A stretch of DNA of 64,000 nt from Pseudomonas frederiksbergensis (GTDB taxonomy: Bacteria; Pseudomonadota; Gammaproteobacteria; Pseudomonadales; Pseudomonadaceae), in the NCBI RefSeq assembly GCF_001952935.1, contig NZ_CP018319.1, forward strand, positions 547,501 through 611,500, written 5' to 3'. Made by a program: the position numbers and the translations under genes. The first letter of the stretch is position 1, and each line of letters starts with the position of its first letter. The notes under the pieces are model-generated. The model was not told the origin of the DNA. It searched no databases and worked only from the letters and a program-made list of their open reading frames with translations. Shown here piece after piece: positions 1 to 8,662 of this stretch.

Positions 1-57
1 CTCCTTCTGGGCTTCGATGACCTGAAGCAACTCGCTGTCGAAAACTGCATAACTCAT
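1..57 (-). CDS. 5' end of an unidentified gene (partial)
   Basis: An ATG at 57 on the minus strand opens a frame that runs off the left edge and begins MSYAVFDSELLQVIEAQKE. Only 19 residues are visible, so no function can be given. A purine-rich stretch (revcomp of ccaaggag) sits just upstream. The gene is divergent from rhtA, and the roughly 200 bp between them must hold both promoters. Confidence 0.5.
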   Translation of the reverse strand, partial: MSYAVFDSELLQVIEAQKE

Positions 58-256
58 TGTTTACCAAGGAGTTTTCCGTTTCGACTGCGCCGGAAGTGGG
101 GCGAATTATAGACCTCCAGAATCTGCCGTCAATCCTTAATTACGCTTTTCTATAAGGACGGCCAAAATCACAGCTTATATATAGACGCGCCCGCCATGAA
201 TGCGCAGTATATTGCCCAATACCACTCTCGTTTCCTACTTCGGACAATGCCACGCC

Positions 257-1144
257 ATGAATGACCAACCTCGCAGCCTTGCCTCGACTCTGTTTTCGGT
301 TGGCCTGCTATTGATAGCCATGGCATCAATCCAGTCAGGAGCCTCCCTGGCTAAAAGCATGTTCCCCATTATCGGCGCGCAAGGAACCACCACACTGAGG
401 CTGATCTTCGCCAGCGTAATCATGATGCTGATACTGCGCCCCTGGCGAGCGAAGTTCACCGCGAAATCCTTGCGCACCGTCATCGTCTACGGAATGGCGT
501 TGGGCGGCATGAACTTCCTCTTCTATATGTCATTGCAAACCGTCCCCCTCGGTATCGCGGTTGCGCTGGAATTCACCGGTCCACTGGCGGTAGCCATCTA
601 CGCCTCACGTCGCGCGATCGACTTTTTGTGGATCGCCCTGGCAGCCGTCGGCTTGCTACTGTTAATACCTATGGGAGAAACAACCGCGGGGATTGATCTG
701 GTAGGCGCCGGTTATGCATTGGGCGCAGGTGTCTGCTGGGCGCTGTACATTCTGTTCGGCCAAAAGGCCGGTGCCGACAATGGCGTGCAGACCGCGGCAC
801 TGGGGGTGATGATTGCGGCACTTTTTGTAGCCCCTATCGGCATCGTCCATGCTGGTGCCGCACTACTCACTCCCTCACTGATCCCAGTGGCCATCGCTGT
901 CGCCATTCTATCTACCGCAGTGCCCTACACGCTGGAGATGGTCGCCCTCACCCGCATCCCTACCCGGACATTCGGTACATTGATGAGCATTGAACCTGCG
1001 ATCGGCGCGCTGTCAGGCCTGTTGTTTCTCCAAGAGTACCTTTCATTGTCACAATGGATGGCCATCATGTGCATCATCCTGGCTTCCATAGGCGCGACCA
1101 TGACGATGGGGAGTGCAGCCAAGCCTGCTGTCGCTGCAGATTGA
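257..1144 (+). CDS. rhtA: Threonine/homoserine exporter RhtA (EamA/DMT family)
   Basis: Inner-membrane drug/metabolite transporter that in E. coli exports threonine and homoserine. Starting at MNDQPRSLAS gives 295 residues, the length of E. coli RhtA. An upstream in-frame ATG at 200 would add 19 poorly conserved residues. About ten hydrophobic segments form two EamA repeats (about 10-140 and 150-285), with typical motifs such as VPLGIAVALEFTGPL and SIEPAIGALSGLL. The gene stands alone. No strong ribosome site is visible before either start, so the start is the least certain part. Substrate specificity is inferred from the family. Confidence 0.85.
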   Translation: MNDQPRSLASTLFSVGLLLIAMASIQSGASLAKSMFPIIGAQGTTTLRLIFASVIMMLILRPWRAKFTAKSLRTVIVYGMALGGMNFLFYMSLQTVPLGIAVALEFTGPLAVAIYASRRAIDFLWIALAAVGLLLLIPMGETTAGIDLVGAGYALGAGVCWALYILFGQKAGADNGVQTAALGVMIAALFVAPIGIVHAGAALLTPSLIPVAIAVAILSTAVPYTLEMVALTRIPTRTFGTLMSIEPAIGALSGLLFLQEYLSLSQWMAIMCIILASIGATMTMGSAAKPAVAAD

Positions 1145-1312
1145 GCCAGGATTTGACGAGGGTCTGGTATTTGCCGCGCAATTAGGCCATGTTTAGGCCT
1201 GTAACCCAGTGTCAGACATGGATTTTTCAGATAGGGATATCAGAACGCTTCAAGCGAAAGCGAATGCAGCCAGACCCGGGCGCAAAGATCCGGGGACGCT
1301 ATAAGGACAGTA

Positions 1313-1594
1313 ATGAAACGAATTTTGGTACTGATCGCCATACTTGCGGTTGCGGGCTGCGCGGCGACATCGAAAACCCAGGTAAAACACGGCAAGAGAG
1401 GGCTGCATATCAACTGTTCCGGGCTGTCGTCATCCTGGGACAAGTGCTACACCAGCGCTGCCAACTCGTGCGCTCCTAAAGGTTACAAGGTCATCGCCAA
1501 GTCAGGGGACGCAGTGGAAGAACCAGGCGATTACCCGTTCGGACTCAACCCTGCCGGCTATACCAGCCGCAGCATGATCGTCATCTGCAAATAG
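1313..1594 (+). CDS. Small cysteine-rich lipoprotein
   Basis: A 93-residue protein with a lipoprotein signal: MKRILVLIAILAVAGC, lipobox ending at Cys16. The mature part is about 77 residues and has four more cysteines (about 35, 45, 53, 92), which suggests two disulfides in the periplasm. A 'taaggacag' ribosome site lies a few bases before the ATG. I do not recognise a named family. It sits alone between rhtA and a convergent TetR gene. The signal peptide and lipobox are direct observations; any role is unknown. Confidence 0.75.
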   Translation: MKRILVLIAILAVAGCAATSKTQVKHGKRGLHINCSGLSSSWDKCYTSAANSCAPKGYKVIAKSGDAVEEPGDYPFGLNPAGYTSRSMIVICK

Positions 1595-1609
1595 ATCGAT
1601 GCCGCCTTG

Positions 1610-2170
1610 TCAGGTTCGTGGACCTGCGATCTGGCGGCCAATCTCATCGTAACTGGACTTCAGTACCGCGCGCTGGATGTCTGGCGTGGCCAGCATTCGC
1701 GCAATGACCAACGCACCGATACATTGCGACAGAATCGCCCAGGCCAGGCTCTCGCTTTCCAGAACTTTCGCCCAACTCTTCTGAAGCCGACAAATCCAGT
1801 TCTCCGCCTGCTGACGAATCATCACGTCTGAACGTGCAATCTCCGCCCCCAATGCCGGCAAAGCACAACCGGATTCCGGGTGTTCGACATGAGCCATGCT
1901 CAGGTAGTGTTTCAGGCAGAGCTGGAACTTCTCAGGATTCAGGTCTGCCCCTAACCGCTCCAGGCTTTGAGACAGTTCACGCTCGACGATTGAAGCGAAC
2001 AGCTCATCCTTCGACGAAAAGTGACTGTAGAAAGCCCCGCCACTCAAGCCGATCGCCTTCATCAAGCCATCGACACCTACTGTTGAAAAACCAGACTTCT
2101 TGGCCGACACCGCGCTGCTTTCAAGTAATTTCTCTTTGGTTTCCAGTTTGTGATTGGCCGAGTAACGCAT
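1610..2170 (-). CDS. TetR/AcrR-family transcriptional regulator
   Basis: A 186-residue repressor-type protein. The start MRYSANHKLETKEKLLESSA puts the HTH at about residues 30-51 (VGVDGLMKAIGLSGGAFYSHF), as usual for TetR proteins; the longer open frame upstream would cross the intergenic operator. The C-terminal ligand domain resembles the group with a cysteine-containing 'ESGCALPALGAE' segment, often linked to electrophile or oxidant response (family inference). It is divergent from the SDR gene at 2263 across 92 bp that holds two copies of a 13-bp repeat, so it most likely represses itself and the SDR/isomerase pair. Confidence 0.85.
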   Translation of the reverse strand: MRYSANHKLETKEKLLESSAVSAKKSGFSTVGVDGLMKAIGLSGGAFYSHFSSKDELFASIVERELSQSLERLGADLNPEKFQLCLKHYLSMAHVEHPESGCALPALGAEIARSDVMIRQQAENWICRLQKSWAKVLESESLAWAILSQCIGALVIARMLATPDIQRAVLKSSYDEIGRQIAGPRT

Positions 2171-2219
2171 TGCCTTGCCCTCAGGATTGATCGCCTTGAC
2201 GCTTGCCGAATCGTAGCAT

Positions 2220-2247
2220 AACGTTCGTTTAGTTAACGATCGTTTAG
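2220..2247. promoter_or_regulatory. Putative TetR operator: two 13-bp repeats
   Basis: AACGTTCGTTTAG (2220-2232) and AACGATCGTTTAG (2235-2247) are direct repeats differing at one base and phased 15 bp apart. The second contains the perfect palindrome AACGATCGTT (2235-2244). They lie between the divergent TetR gene and the SDR gene, 16 bp before the SDR ATG, where a repressor would block transcription. The repeats are seen; binding by the adjacent TetR protein is inferred. Confidence 0.6.
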
Positions 2248-2262
2248 CAAAGGGATCTACCC

Positions 2263-2991
2263 ATGAATAACAAGAAGGTCGTACTGGTTGTCGGTGCCGG
2301 GGATGCCACTGGCGGCGCAATTGCAAAGCGCTTTGCACAGGAAGGATTTGTGGCGTGTGTCACCCGCCGCAGCGCGGACAAACTCCAGCCGCTGGTGGAC
2401 GCCATCAAGGCCGATGGCGGTGAAGCCCACGGGTTTGCCTGCGATGCGCGCAAGGAAGAGGACGTGATTGCGTTGGTTGAGCAGATCGAAAGCCAGATCG
2501 GCCCAATCGAAGCGTTCGTCTTCAACATCGGCGCCAATGTGCCTTGCAGCATTCTCGAAGAAACCGCGCGCAAATATTTCAAGATCTGGGAAATGGCCTG
2601 CTTCTCAGGATTTCTCAACGCTCGTGAAGTGGCCAAGCGCATGGCCAAGCGTCATCGTGGGACTATCCTGTTCACCGGTGCTACCGCCGGCCTGCGTGGA
2701 GCCTCAGGGTTTGCGGCGTTCGCCGGCGCCAAGCACGGGATTCGTGCCCTGGCGCAAAGCATGGCGCGCGAACTGGGGCCGATGAACATTCACGTCGCCC
2801 ATGTTGTAGTCGACGGTGCCATCGATACCGTTTTTATCCGCGAGAGCTTCCCCGAAAAGTACGCGACCAAGGACCAGGACGGCATTCTCAATCCAGAGCA
2901 CATCGCCGAGAACTACTGGTACCTCCATAGCCAGCCCCGTGACGCATGGACCTTCGAGTTGGACCTGCGCCCCTGGAGCGAACGCTGGTAA
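2263..2991 (+). CDS. SDR-fold protein with Phe in place of the catalytic Tyr
   Basis: A 242-residue short-chain dehydrogenase-like protein. The N-terminal Rossmann motif is a variant (VVGAGDATGGAIAKRF, about 9-24). The active-site region reads GFAAFAGAK, so the usual YxxxK is F153-x3-K157, and the usual catalytic Ser (NISS) is replaced by TGAT. This fits the SDR subgroup (SDR_c10 in CDD, as I recall) described as lacking the active Tyr. It may bind NAD(P) without classical dehydrogenase chemistry. It is followed 36 bp later by a DsbA-like isomerase, probably one transcript controlled by the divergent TetR protein. Confidence 0.8.
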   Translation: MNNKKVVLVVGAGDATGGAIAKRFAQEGFVACVTRRSADKLQPLVDAIKADGGEAHGFACDARKEEDVIALVEQIESQIGPIEAFVFNIGANVPCSILEETARKYFKIWEMACFSGFLNAREVAKRMAKRHRGTILFTGATAGLRGASGFAAFAGAKHGIRALAQSMARELGPMNIHVAHVVVDGAIDTVFIRESFPEKYATKDQDGILNPEHIAENYWYLHSQPRDAWTFELDLRPWSERW

Positions 2992-3027
2992 GCCCTCCCC
3001 CACAATAATAAACAGAGCGCATCGACC

Positions 3028-3618
3028 ATGAGCAAAACCGTGGAGTTCTACTTCGACCTCGGCAGCCCCGCCACCTACCTGGCCTATACCCAGCTACCGA
3101 AGATCTGTGAGCAGACCGACAGCCAGTTGATCTACATACCCATCTTGCTGGGCGGCGTCTTCAAAGCCACAGGTAACGCCTCCCCCGCGGCTATCCCCGC
3201 CAAGGGCCGCTACATGTTTCAAGACCTGGACCGCTACGCCAAGCGCTATGGTGTGCCACTGAAGTTCAATCCCCACTTTCCTATCAACACCCTGATGCTG
3301 ATGCGCGCTGTCACCGGCATGCAGTTGCGCCATCCTGAACGCTTTCAGGCATTAATCGATTGCCTGTTTCACGCCCTCTGGGTTGAAGGCCGCAGCCTCG
3401 ATGACCTGGCGACCGTCGCGTCAGTACTGACACAGAACGGTTTCGATCCAAATGAAATCCTGGCCCTGACCGCCGACGAGGAAGTCAAAGCCACTCTCAA
3501 GGACAACACAGAGAAAGCGGTGCAGCGGGGCGTATTCGGTGCCCCAAGCATGTTTGTCGATCATCAGCTGTTCTTCGGCCAGGATCGCCTGGACTTCGTC
3601 GTTGAAGCCCTGAGTTAA
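3028..3618 (+). CDS. DsbA-family 2-hydroxychromene-2-carboxylate isomerase-like protein (GST kappa fold)
   Basis: A 196-residue thioredoxin-fold protein of the DsbA/GST-kappa group. The N-terminal motif FYFDLGSPATYLAY has the Ser (residue 13) used by HCCA isomerases and kappa GSTs in place of a CxxC pair. The C-terminal GVFGAPSMFVDHQLFFGQDRL carries the conserved cis-Pro loop and FGQDRL signature. Such proteins use glutathione in aromatic degradation, but this genomic pairing with an SDR-like gene does not identify a substrate. It overlaps the convergent oxidoreductase gene by 4 bp. Confidence 0.8.
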   Translation: MSKTVEFYFDLGSPATYLAYTQLPKICEQTDSQLIYIPILLGGVFKATGNASPAAIPAKGRYMFQDLDRYAKRYGVPLKFNPHFPINTLMLMRAVTGMQLRHPERFQALIDCLFHALWVEGRSLDDLATVASVLTQNGFDPNEILALTADEEVKATLKDNTEKAVQRGVFGAPSMFVDHQLFFGQDRLDFVVEALS

Positions 3619-4613
3619 ATCTCGACAACCAACCGCCCCTGCGCAGCTCCCGAAACGAGCAGTTCATGGGCGGCCTCGGCGGTTTGCAGCGTGAACTGCC
3701 GAGGATCGAGCAAAGGTCTCAACTGCCCCGCCTCGATCAACCGCGCAGCCTCCCGAAGTATCTCCCCATGGTGCTCACGCCCTTTGCCAGTCAGCAACGG
3801 CAACAAGGTAAACACTCCAGAATAAGTCGCCCCACGAAACGAGAGCGGCGCAAGACTGTGCTGCCCCCATCCGAGACAACTCACGACATGCCCCTCGTAA
3901 ACCCGAGCAGCCTTGAATGAAGCGTCCAGCGTCTCACCACCCACTGTATCGTAGACAATGTCGAAGCCCTCCCCCGCCGTGTGCTCAGCCACATACTCCT
4001 CAACCGAAGATTTACGATAATCAATAAACGTCGCACCGAACCCTTCGATGATCGCCTGCTGCCCGGCCGACCCGGTGGCAAACACGTCAGCACCGAAAGC
4101 CCGGGCAATTTGTATAGCCACATGCCCGACACCACCTGCACCGCCGTGAATCAGCACTTTCTGCCCAGCCCGTACCCGCGCACGATCCACCAATCCTTCC
4201 CACGCCGTGATCAGTATCAACGGCAACCCTGCCGCCTCGCGCATACTCAGATTGCCTGGCTTGCGCGCCAGCAATCGTGCATCGACGGCGGCGTATTCAG
4301 CCAGTGAACCCTGCGCACCGCCAATACCGGTGGCCATTGCATAGACCTCATCCCCCGGCAGCCATCCACTGACACCTTCCCCCAATGCCTCCACTGTTCC
4401 CGCGAGATCAATACCCAATACCGCCGGCAATGACTGACGCGCATGAGCAGCCTGACCCGAGCGAATCTTTCCATCCAGAGGGTTCACCCCACTGGCCTTG
4501 ATCCTGACCAATACTTGACCGGCCTCAGGCACGGGCCGTGGAACGGAAGCCAAGCGTAAAGGCCCGTTGGCCGAGTCAACAATCAGAGCGCGCATTTCAA
4601 GTGAGTCAGTCAT
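3615..4613 (-). CDS. Zinc-independent quinone oxidoreductase-like MDR protein
   Basis: A 332-residue medium-chain dehydrogenase/reductase. The NADPH-binding motif VLIHGGAGGVGHVAIQIA lies at about 153-170, the GroES-like half precedes it, and no structural-zinc cysteine cluster is present, which points to a QOR/YhdH-like NADPH reductase acting on quinones or enones. Residue 7 is an alternative Met start. It is divergent from a LysR gene at 4718, the usual layout for LysR control of a neighbouring oxidoreductase. The substrate is unknown. Confidence 0.82.
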   Translation of the reverse strand: MTDSLEMRALIVDSANGPLRLASVPRPVPEAGQVLVRIKASGVNPLDGKIRSGQAAHARQSLPAVLGIDLAGTVEALGEGVSGWLPGDEVYAMATGIGGAQGSLAEYAAVDARLLARKPGNLSMREAAGLPLILITAWEGLVDRARVRAGQKVLIHGGAGGVGHVAIQIARAFGADVFATGSAGQQAIIEGFGATFIDYRKSSVEEYVAEHTAGEGFDIVYDTVGGETLDASFKAARVYEGHVVSCLGWGQHSLAPLSFRGATYSGVFTLLPLLTGKGREHHGEILREAARLIEAGQLRPLLDPRQFTLQTAEAAHELLVSGAAQGRLVVEI

Positions 4614-4680
4614 TTCGCAATTTCTCGTCAGAGGTGGTTGTGGGATAAATCCTCCTCCCGTTCACTCATGCCGATAAGAC

Positions 4681-4694
4681 GCTATATAGCTATA
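4681..4694. promoter_or_regulatory. Candidate LysR operator between divergent genes
   Basis: GCTATATAGC is a perfect 10-bp palindrome inside GCTATATAGCTATAG, giving overlapping inverted repeats. It lies in the 104-bp gap between the MDR oxidoreductase and the LysR gene. Its dyad symmetry and AT-rich centre fit a LysR recognition site, but no experimental consensus is known to me for this regulator. Confidence 0.4.
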
Positions 4695-4717
4695 GTGACC
4701 ATGCCCATTTGGCATCA

Positions 4718-5638
4718 ATGAGAAACCCCGTGGACAAACTCAATGCAATGGCGATCTTCGTTCGCGTTGTCGAACGTGGCAGCTTTTCTGCCGTCGCCCG
4801 GGAATTGCAGACCAGCCAGCCGACAATCAGCAAAGTGCTGCGAGCCCTGGAAACTGAACTGGGTGGAAAGCTGATTTCCCGCAGCACACGACAACTATCC
4901 CTGACCGACGAAGGTCAGCGGTACTACAGCGAATGTCGACAAATCCTGGCGGCCGTAGACGCCGCAGAACACAGCTTTCACTCCGGCCGCGAAGCTGTCG
5001 CCGGCAACCTGAAAGTCGGATCGTCCGTGAGTTTCGGGCGCTTGCAGATTGCTCCGCGATTGCCGGCATTCCTCAAAAAACATCCTCAAGTGCAGATTGA
5101 TCTGCAACTGAGCGATCAAAATCAGGACCTGGTCAGTGAAGGACTGGACGTCACGTTCAGGATCGGCGAGTTGAACGACAGCGGATTGATTGCCCGCCGC
5201 ATTGGCACCACCCACCGAGTGACTGTCGCAGCGCCCGAGTACCTTGCGCAACACGGCCAGCCGCAAACGCCCGAAGAATTACGCGGACACAACTGTCTGC
5301 AGTTCAACCTGCTGAACAGTCAAAACCTGTGGGTTTACGAGAGAGAGACGCAACGTCACGAAGTGCGAATCAAGGGCAACGCACAAAGCAACAACTCCGA
5401 GGCGATTCGCGAGATGGTACTGGGGGGATTGGGGATTTCGCTGTCGCCGGTCTGGCTGTTCAGCGAGGACTTGAAGGCAGGACGCGTGACCGCGATTTTG
5501 CTGGAATACAGCGCCCAGTCGCTGCCGATTCATGCCGTGTCCCCGGCGAATCGTCGCCAATCCGCCAGGGTCAAAGCCTTTGTCGACTACATGAGTCAGG
5601 CGCTCGAAGAAGCGCCTGAACTCCAACCGATCAAATAG
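4718..5638 (+). CDS. LysR-family transcriptional regulator
   Basis: A 306-residue LysR protein with an N-terminal winged HTH (NAMAIFVRVVERGSFSAVAR, then TSQPTISKVLRALE) and a C-terminal periplasmic-binding-protein-like effector domain. Possible starts are TTG 4709, ATG 4718 and GTG 4730. The GTG start gives VDKLNAMAIF, closest to typical family N-termini; the ATG is used here. No strong ribosome site decides the matter. It probably regulates the divergent quinone oxidoreductase gene, whose product may handle the inducer. It overlaps the convergent aminopeptidase gene by 8 bp. Confidence 0.85.
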   Translation: MRNPVDKLNAMAIFVRVVERGSFSAVARELQTSQPTISKVLRALETELGGKLISRSTRQLSLTDEGQRYYSECRQILAAVDAAEHSFHSGREAVAGNLKVGSSVSFGRLQIAPRLPAFLKKHPQVQIDLQLSDQNQDLVSEGLDVTFRIGELNDSGLIARRIGTTHRVTVAAPEYLAQHGQPQTPEELRGHNCLQFNLLNSQNLWVYERETQRHEVRIKGNAQSNNSEAIREMVLGGLGISLSPVWLFSEDLKAGRVTAILLEYSAQSLPIHAVSPANRRQSARVKAFVDYMSQALEEAPELQPIK

Positions 5639-7439
5639 CCGCAGTCCGGGTGTTCAACCACTCAAGGGCTGCGTCGTCGAGCAACGGGCTCAAGCGCTGG
5701 CGCACCTCGGCGTGGTAGGCGTTGAACCATTGTTTTTCGTCGTCAGTCAGCAGCGACGGTTCCAGGCAGCGAGTATCGATCGGGCACAAGGTCAGGGTTT
5801 CGAATTTCAGGAACTCCCCGAATTCGCTTTTGCCCGCCTCGCGGTTCAGCACCAGGTTCTCGATCCGCACACCCCAGCGGCCCGGACGGTAAGTGCCCGG
5901 TTCGATGGACGTAATCATGCCAGGCTGCATAGCCGTTTGCGGTGCCGCAGCGGCCTGATAGGCGATGACCTGCGGGCCTTCATGCACGTTGAGGAAGTAG
6001 CCAACGCCGTGACCGGTGCCGTGACCGTAATCAACGCTTTCAGCCCAGATCGGCGCGCGGGCAATCGAATCGAGCAACGGCGAGAGAATGCCACGAGGAA
6101 ATTGCGCACGGGACAGTGCAATTACGCCTTTGAGCACCCGCGTGCAATCGCGCTTCTGCTCATCGGTCGGCGTACCGACCGGCACCATCCGTGTGATGTC
6201 AGTCGTGCCGCCCAGGTACTGGCCGCCGGAATCGATCAACAACAGACCGTCACCTTCGATCACCGCGTGTTCTTCTTCGGTGGCGTGGTAGTGCGGCATC
6301 GCGCCATTGGCGTTGAACGCGGCAATGGTGTTGAAACTCAGCGATACATAGCCCGGACGTCGGGTACGCGCCGCCGTCAGGTGTTCGTCGATGGTCAGTT
6401 CGGTGATGCGCTCACGACCCAACGCAGTGTCCAGCCAGGTGAAGAATTCGCACAGCGCCGCGCCGTCCTGCTCCATGGCCTGACGAATGTGTTCGGCATC
6501 GGCCAGGCTTTTCTGCGATTTGGCCAACGTCGTCGGGTTCAGGCCTTCGATCAGCTTCACGCCACTATCCAGGTTATCCAGCAAGCCGGCGGTAACGCGC
6601 GCCGGGTCGACTTGCAGGCTCGCCCCGCTCGGTACGGCGCGCAAGGCGGCGGCCACTTCGCTGTAATCGCGCAGGGTCACGCCGTCCTGTTCGAGGACCG
6701 CACGTAGCTCGGCATCGACCTTGCTCGGGGCCACGAACAGGGTGGCCTGCTCTTGGCTGATCAACGCGAAAGAAACGAACACCGGGTTGAACGACACGTC
6801 ACCGCCGCGCAAGTTGAACAGCCAGGCGATGTCATCAAGGGTGGCGATGAAGTGCCAGTCGGCACCGCGATCTTTCAAAACCTCACGCAGCCTGGCCAGT
6901 TTCTCGCCGCGGCTGACCGTCGCCTGAGGCGGCAGGTGTTGATAGATCGGCTCATTCGGCAGCGTCGGACGGTCGCTCCAGACTTCGCTCAGAACATCGA
7001 TATCAGTGCGCAAACGTGCGCCGCGCTCTTCGAGCTTGCTACCCAACGTACGCGCCGAAGCCACGGCCATCACCGCACCATCTACCGCGACGACACCGCC
7101 TTCAGGGGTTTGCTCGGCCAGCCAGTCCAGCGGGCCGGGCTGACCCGGTTGCAGCTTGACCAGTTCGATGCCGCTGCCCTTGAGTTCCTTGGTCGCTTGC
7201 TCCCAATAACGACTGTCGGCCCAGACGCCTGCAAAGTCTGGCGTAACGATCAACGTACCGACCGAGCCATGGAAGCCCGACAGCCATTGCCGTCCTTGCC
7301 AGTAACCCGGCAGATATTCCGACAGGTGCGGGTCGGCCGACGGCACCAACAGAGCGTGAATGCCCTCCCGGCTCATCAGTTCGCGGGTTTGCGCCAGGCG
7401 CTGGGGCACCGATCCATTGATCGAAGGCTGCGTATTCAT
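5631..7439 (-). CDS. M24B aminopeptidase P-family protein (XPNPEP1-like)
   Basis: A 602-residue, three-domain Xaa-Pro aminopeptidase of the eukaryotic-like long type: two creatinase-like N-terminal domains followed by an M24 catalytic domain. Metal ligands are visible: the two Asp in LLIDSGGQYLGGTTDITRMV, the His in GHGTGHGVGYFLNVHEGP, and the two Glu in MITSIEPGTY and WGVRIENLVL. It should remove N-terminal residues before proline in the cytoplasm. Two adjacent ATGs occur; the second (7439) is better spaced from the AGGAGAC ribosome site. A desulfurase gene lies upstream on the same strand. Confidence 0.9.
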   Translation of the reverse strand: MNTQPSINGSVPQRLAQTRELMSREGIHALLVPSADPHLSEYLPGYWQGRQWLSGFHGSVGTLIVTPDFAGVWADSRYWEQATKELKGSGIELVKLQPGQPGPLDWLAEQTPEGGVVAVDGAVMAVASARTLGSKLEERGARLRTDIDVLSEVWSDRPTLPNEPIYQHLPPQATVSRGEKLARLREVLKDRGADWHFIATLDDIAWLFNLRGGDVSFNPVFVSFALISQEQATLFVAPSKVDAELRAVLEQDGVTLRDYSEVAAALRAVPSGASLQVDPARVTAGLLDNLDSGVKLIEGLNPTTLAKSQKSLADAEHIRQAMEQDGAALCEFFTWLDTALGRERITELTIDEHLTAARTRRPGYVSLSFNTIAAFNANGAMPHYHATEEEHAVIEGDGLLLIDSGGQYLGGTTDITRMVPVGTPTDEQKRDCTRVLKGVIALSRAQFPRGILSPLLDSIARAPIWAESVDYGHGTGHGVGYFLNVHEGPQVIAYQAAAAPQTAMQPGMITSIEPGTYRPGRWGVRIENLVLNREAGKSEFGEFLKFETLTLCPIDTRCLEPSLLTDDEKQWFNAYHAEVRQRLSPLLDDAALEWLNTRTAAI

Positions 7440-7504
7440 CATGTCTCCTGCTAATCACTTCATCATTATTGTTGAGTGTCGATCAACGCCGACACTTTCA
7501 GACC

Positions 7505-8662
7505 TTATTGCCAAAATGCCGGAGCACTGGCGCAGGCCGCTTTAATCAGGTGTACCGCTTGATCGATGTCCTGCTCGGTGGTGAACCGGCCGAGACTCAA
7601 GCGAATGGTGCGACTCGCCGAGCGGGCGTCATGCCCCAGGGCCAGCAGCACATGGGAAGGCGCATTACTGGCGGAGTTGCAGGCCGAGGTCGCGGAAAAC
7701 GCGATCGAGGTGCTCAACGCCGCAGAATTGAACTCGCCTTCGCTGAAGGTCAGGCTCAAGGTATGAGGGATGCGCTGGGTCGGACTGCCATTGAGGCGTA
7801 CCCCGGGAATGCTCAGCAATTGCTCAAGCAAGCGTTCACGCAACCGCACGATCGTGGCTTTCTCTTCATCGAACGAAGCGGCCGCCAAGGCGAACGCCAC
7901 ACCCATGGCCGCGATCTGATGAGTCGCCAGGGTGCCGGAACGCAAACCGCCCTCGTGACCACCGCCATGAATCTGCGCCTGCAAACGCTGCTGCGCGCGT
8001 GGCCCGACGTACAACGCGCCGATGCCTTTTGGGCCGTAAATCTTGTGGGCGGAAAACGACATCAGATCCACCGGCAACCGGGCCAGGTCGATCAGCACTT
8101 TGCCTGCACCTTGAGCCGCGTCGACATGGAACAACGCATCGCGAGCACGCACGACTTCACCGATGGCCGAGATGTCGTTGACCGTGCCCAGCTCGTTGTT
8201 GACCAGCATCAACGACACCAGAAAGGTGTCTTCGCGCATCGCTTCGCTGACCGCTTGCGGGGTAATCAGACCCTCGGCGTCAGGCACCAGATAAGTCACC
8301 GCGACGCCGGCGTCCTGCAACTGCTTTGCCGTGTCGAGAATCGCTTTGTGTTCGATCTGGCTGGTGATGATGTGGCCGCCAGAAACACCGCGGGCCTGGG
8401 CCACGCCCTTGAGGGCAAGGTTGTTCGATTCGGTGGCGCCGGAGGTCCAGACGATCTGGTCCGGCTGGGCGCCGACCAGTTCGGCGACCTGCTGCCGCGC
8501 CTGCTCGACCGATTGCCGGGCCTTTTGACCGAACGCATGGGAGCTGGACGCCGGATTGCCGAAGTTGCCAGTAAAACCCAGACACTCGACCATGACCTTG
8601 ATGACTCGCTCATCCACCGGCGTGGTGGCGGCGTAGTCGAAATACAGAGGACGCTTATTCAT
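7505..8662 (-). CDS. IscS-like cysteine desulfurase (second copy type, outside isc)
   Basis: A 385-residue PLP enzyme of aminotransferase class V. The start MNKRPLYFDYAATTP matches family N-termini; an upstream in-frame Met is less likely. The PLP lysine is in SFSAHKIYGPKGIGALYV and the catalytic cysteine in the loop FSATSACNSASNAPS. It would convert cysteine to alanine plus enzyme-bound persulfide. No iscR, iscU, iscA or hsc genes are nearby, so it is not the housekeeping isc operon copy. It may serve tRNA thiolation or another sulfur acceptor; this is inference. Confidence 0.85.
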   Translation of the reverse strand: MNKRPLYFDYAATTPVDERVIKVMVECLGFTGNFGNPASSSHAFGQKARQSVEQARQQVAELVGAQPDQIVWTSGATESNNLALKGVAQARGVSGGHIITSQIEHKAILDTAKQLQDAGVAVTYLVPDAEGLITPQAVSEAMREDTFLVSLMLVNNELGTVNDISAIGEVVRARDALFHVDAAQGAGKVLIDLARLPVDLMSFSAHKIYGPKGIGALYVGPRAQQRLQAQIHGGGHEGGLRSGTLATHQIAAMGVAFALAAASFDEEKATIVRLRERLLEQLLSIPGVRLNGSPTQRIPHTLSLTFSEGEFNSAALSTSIAFSATSACNSASNAPSHVLLALGHDARSASRTIRLSLGRFTTEQDIDQAVHLIKAACASAPAFWQ

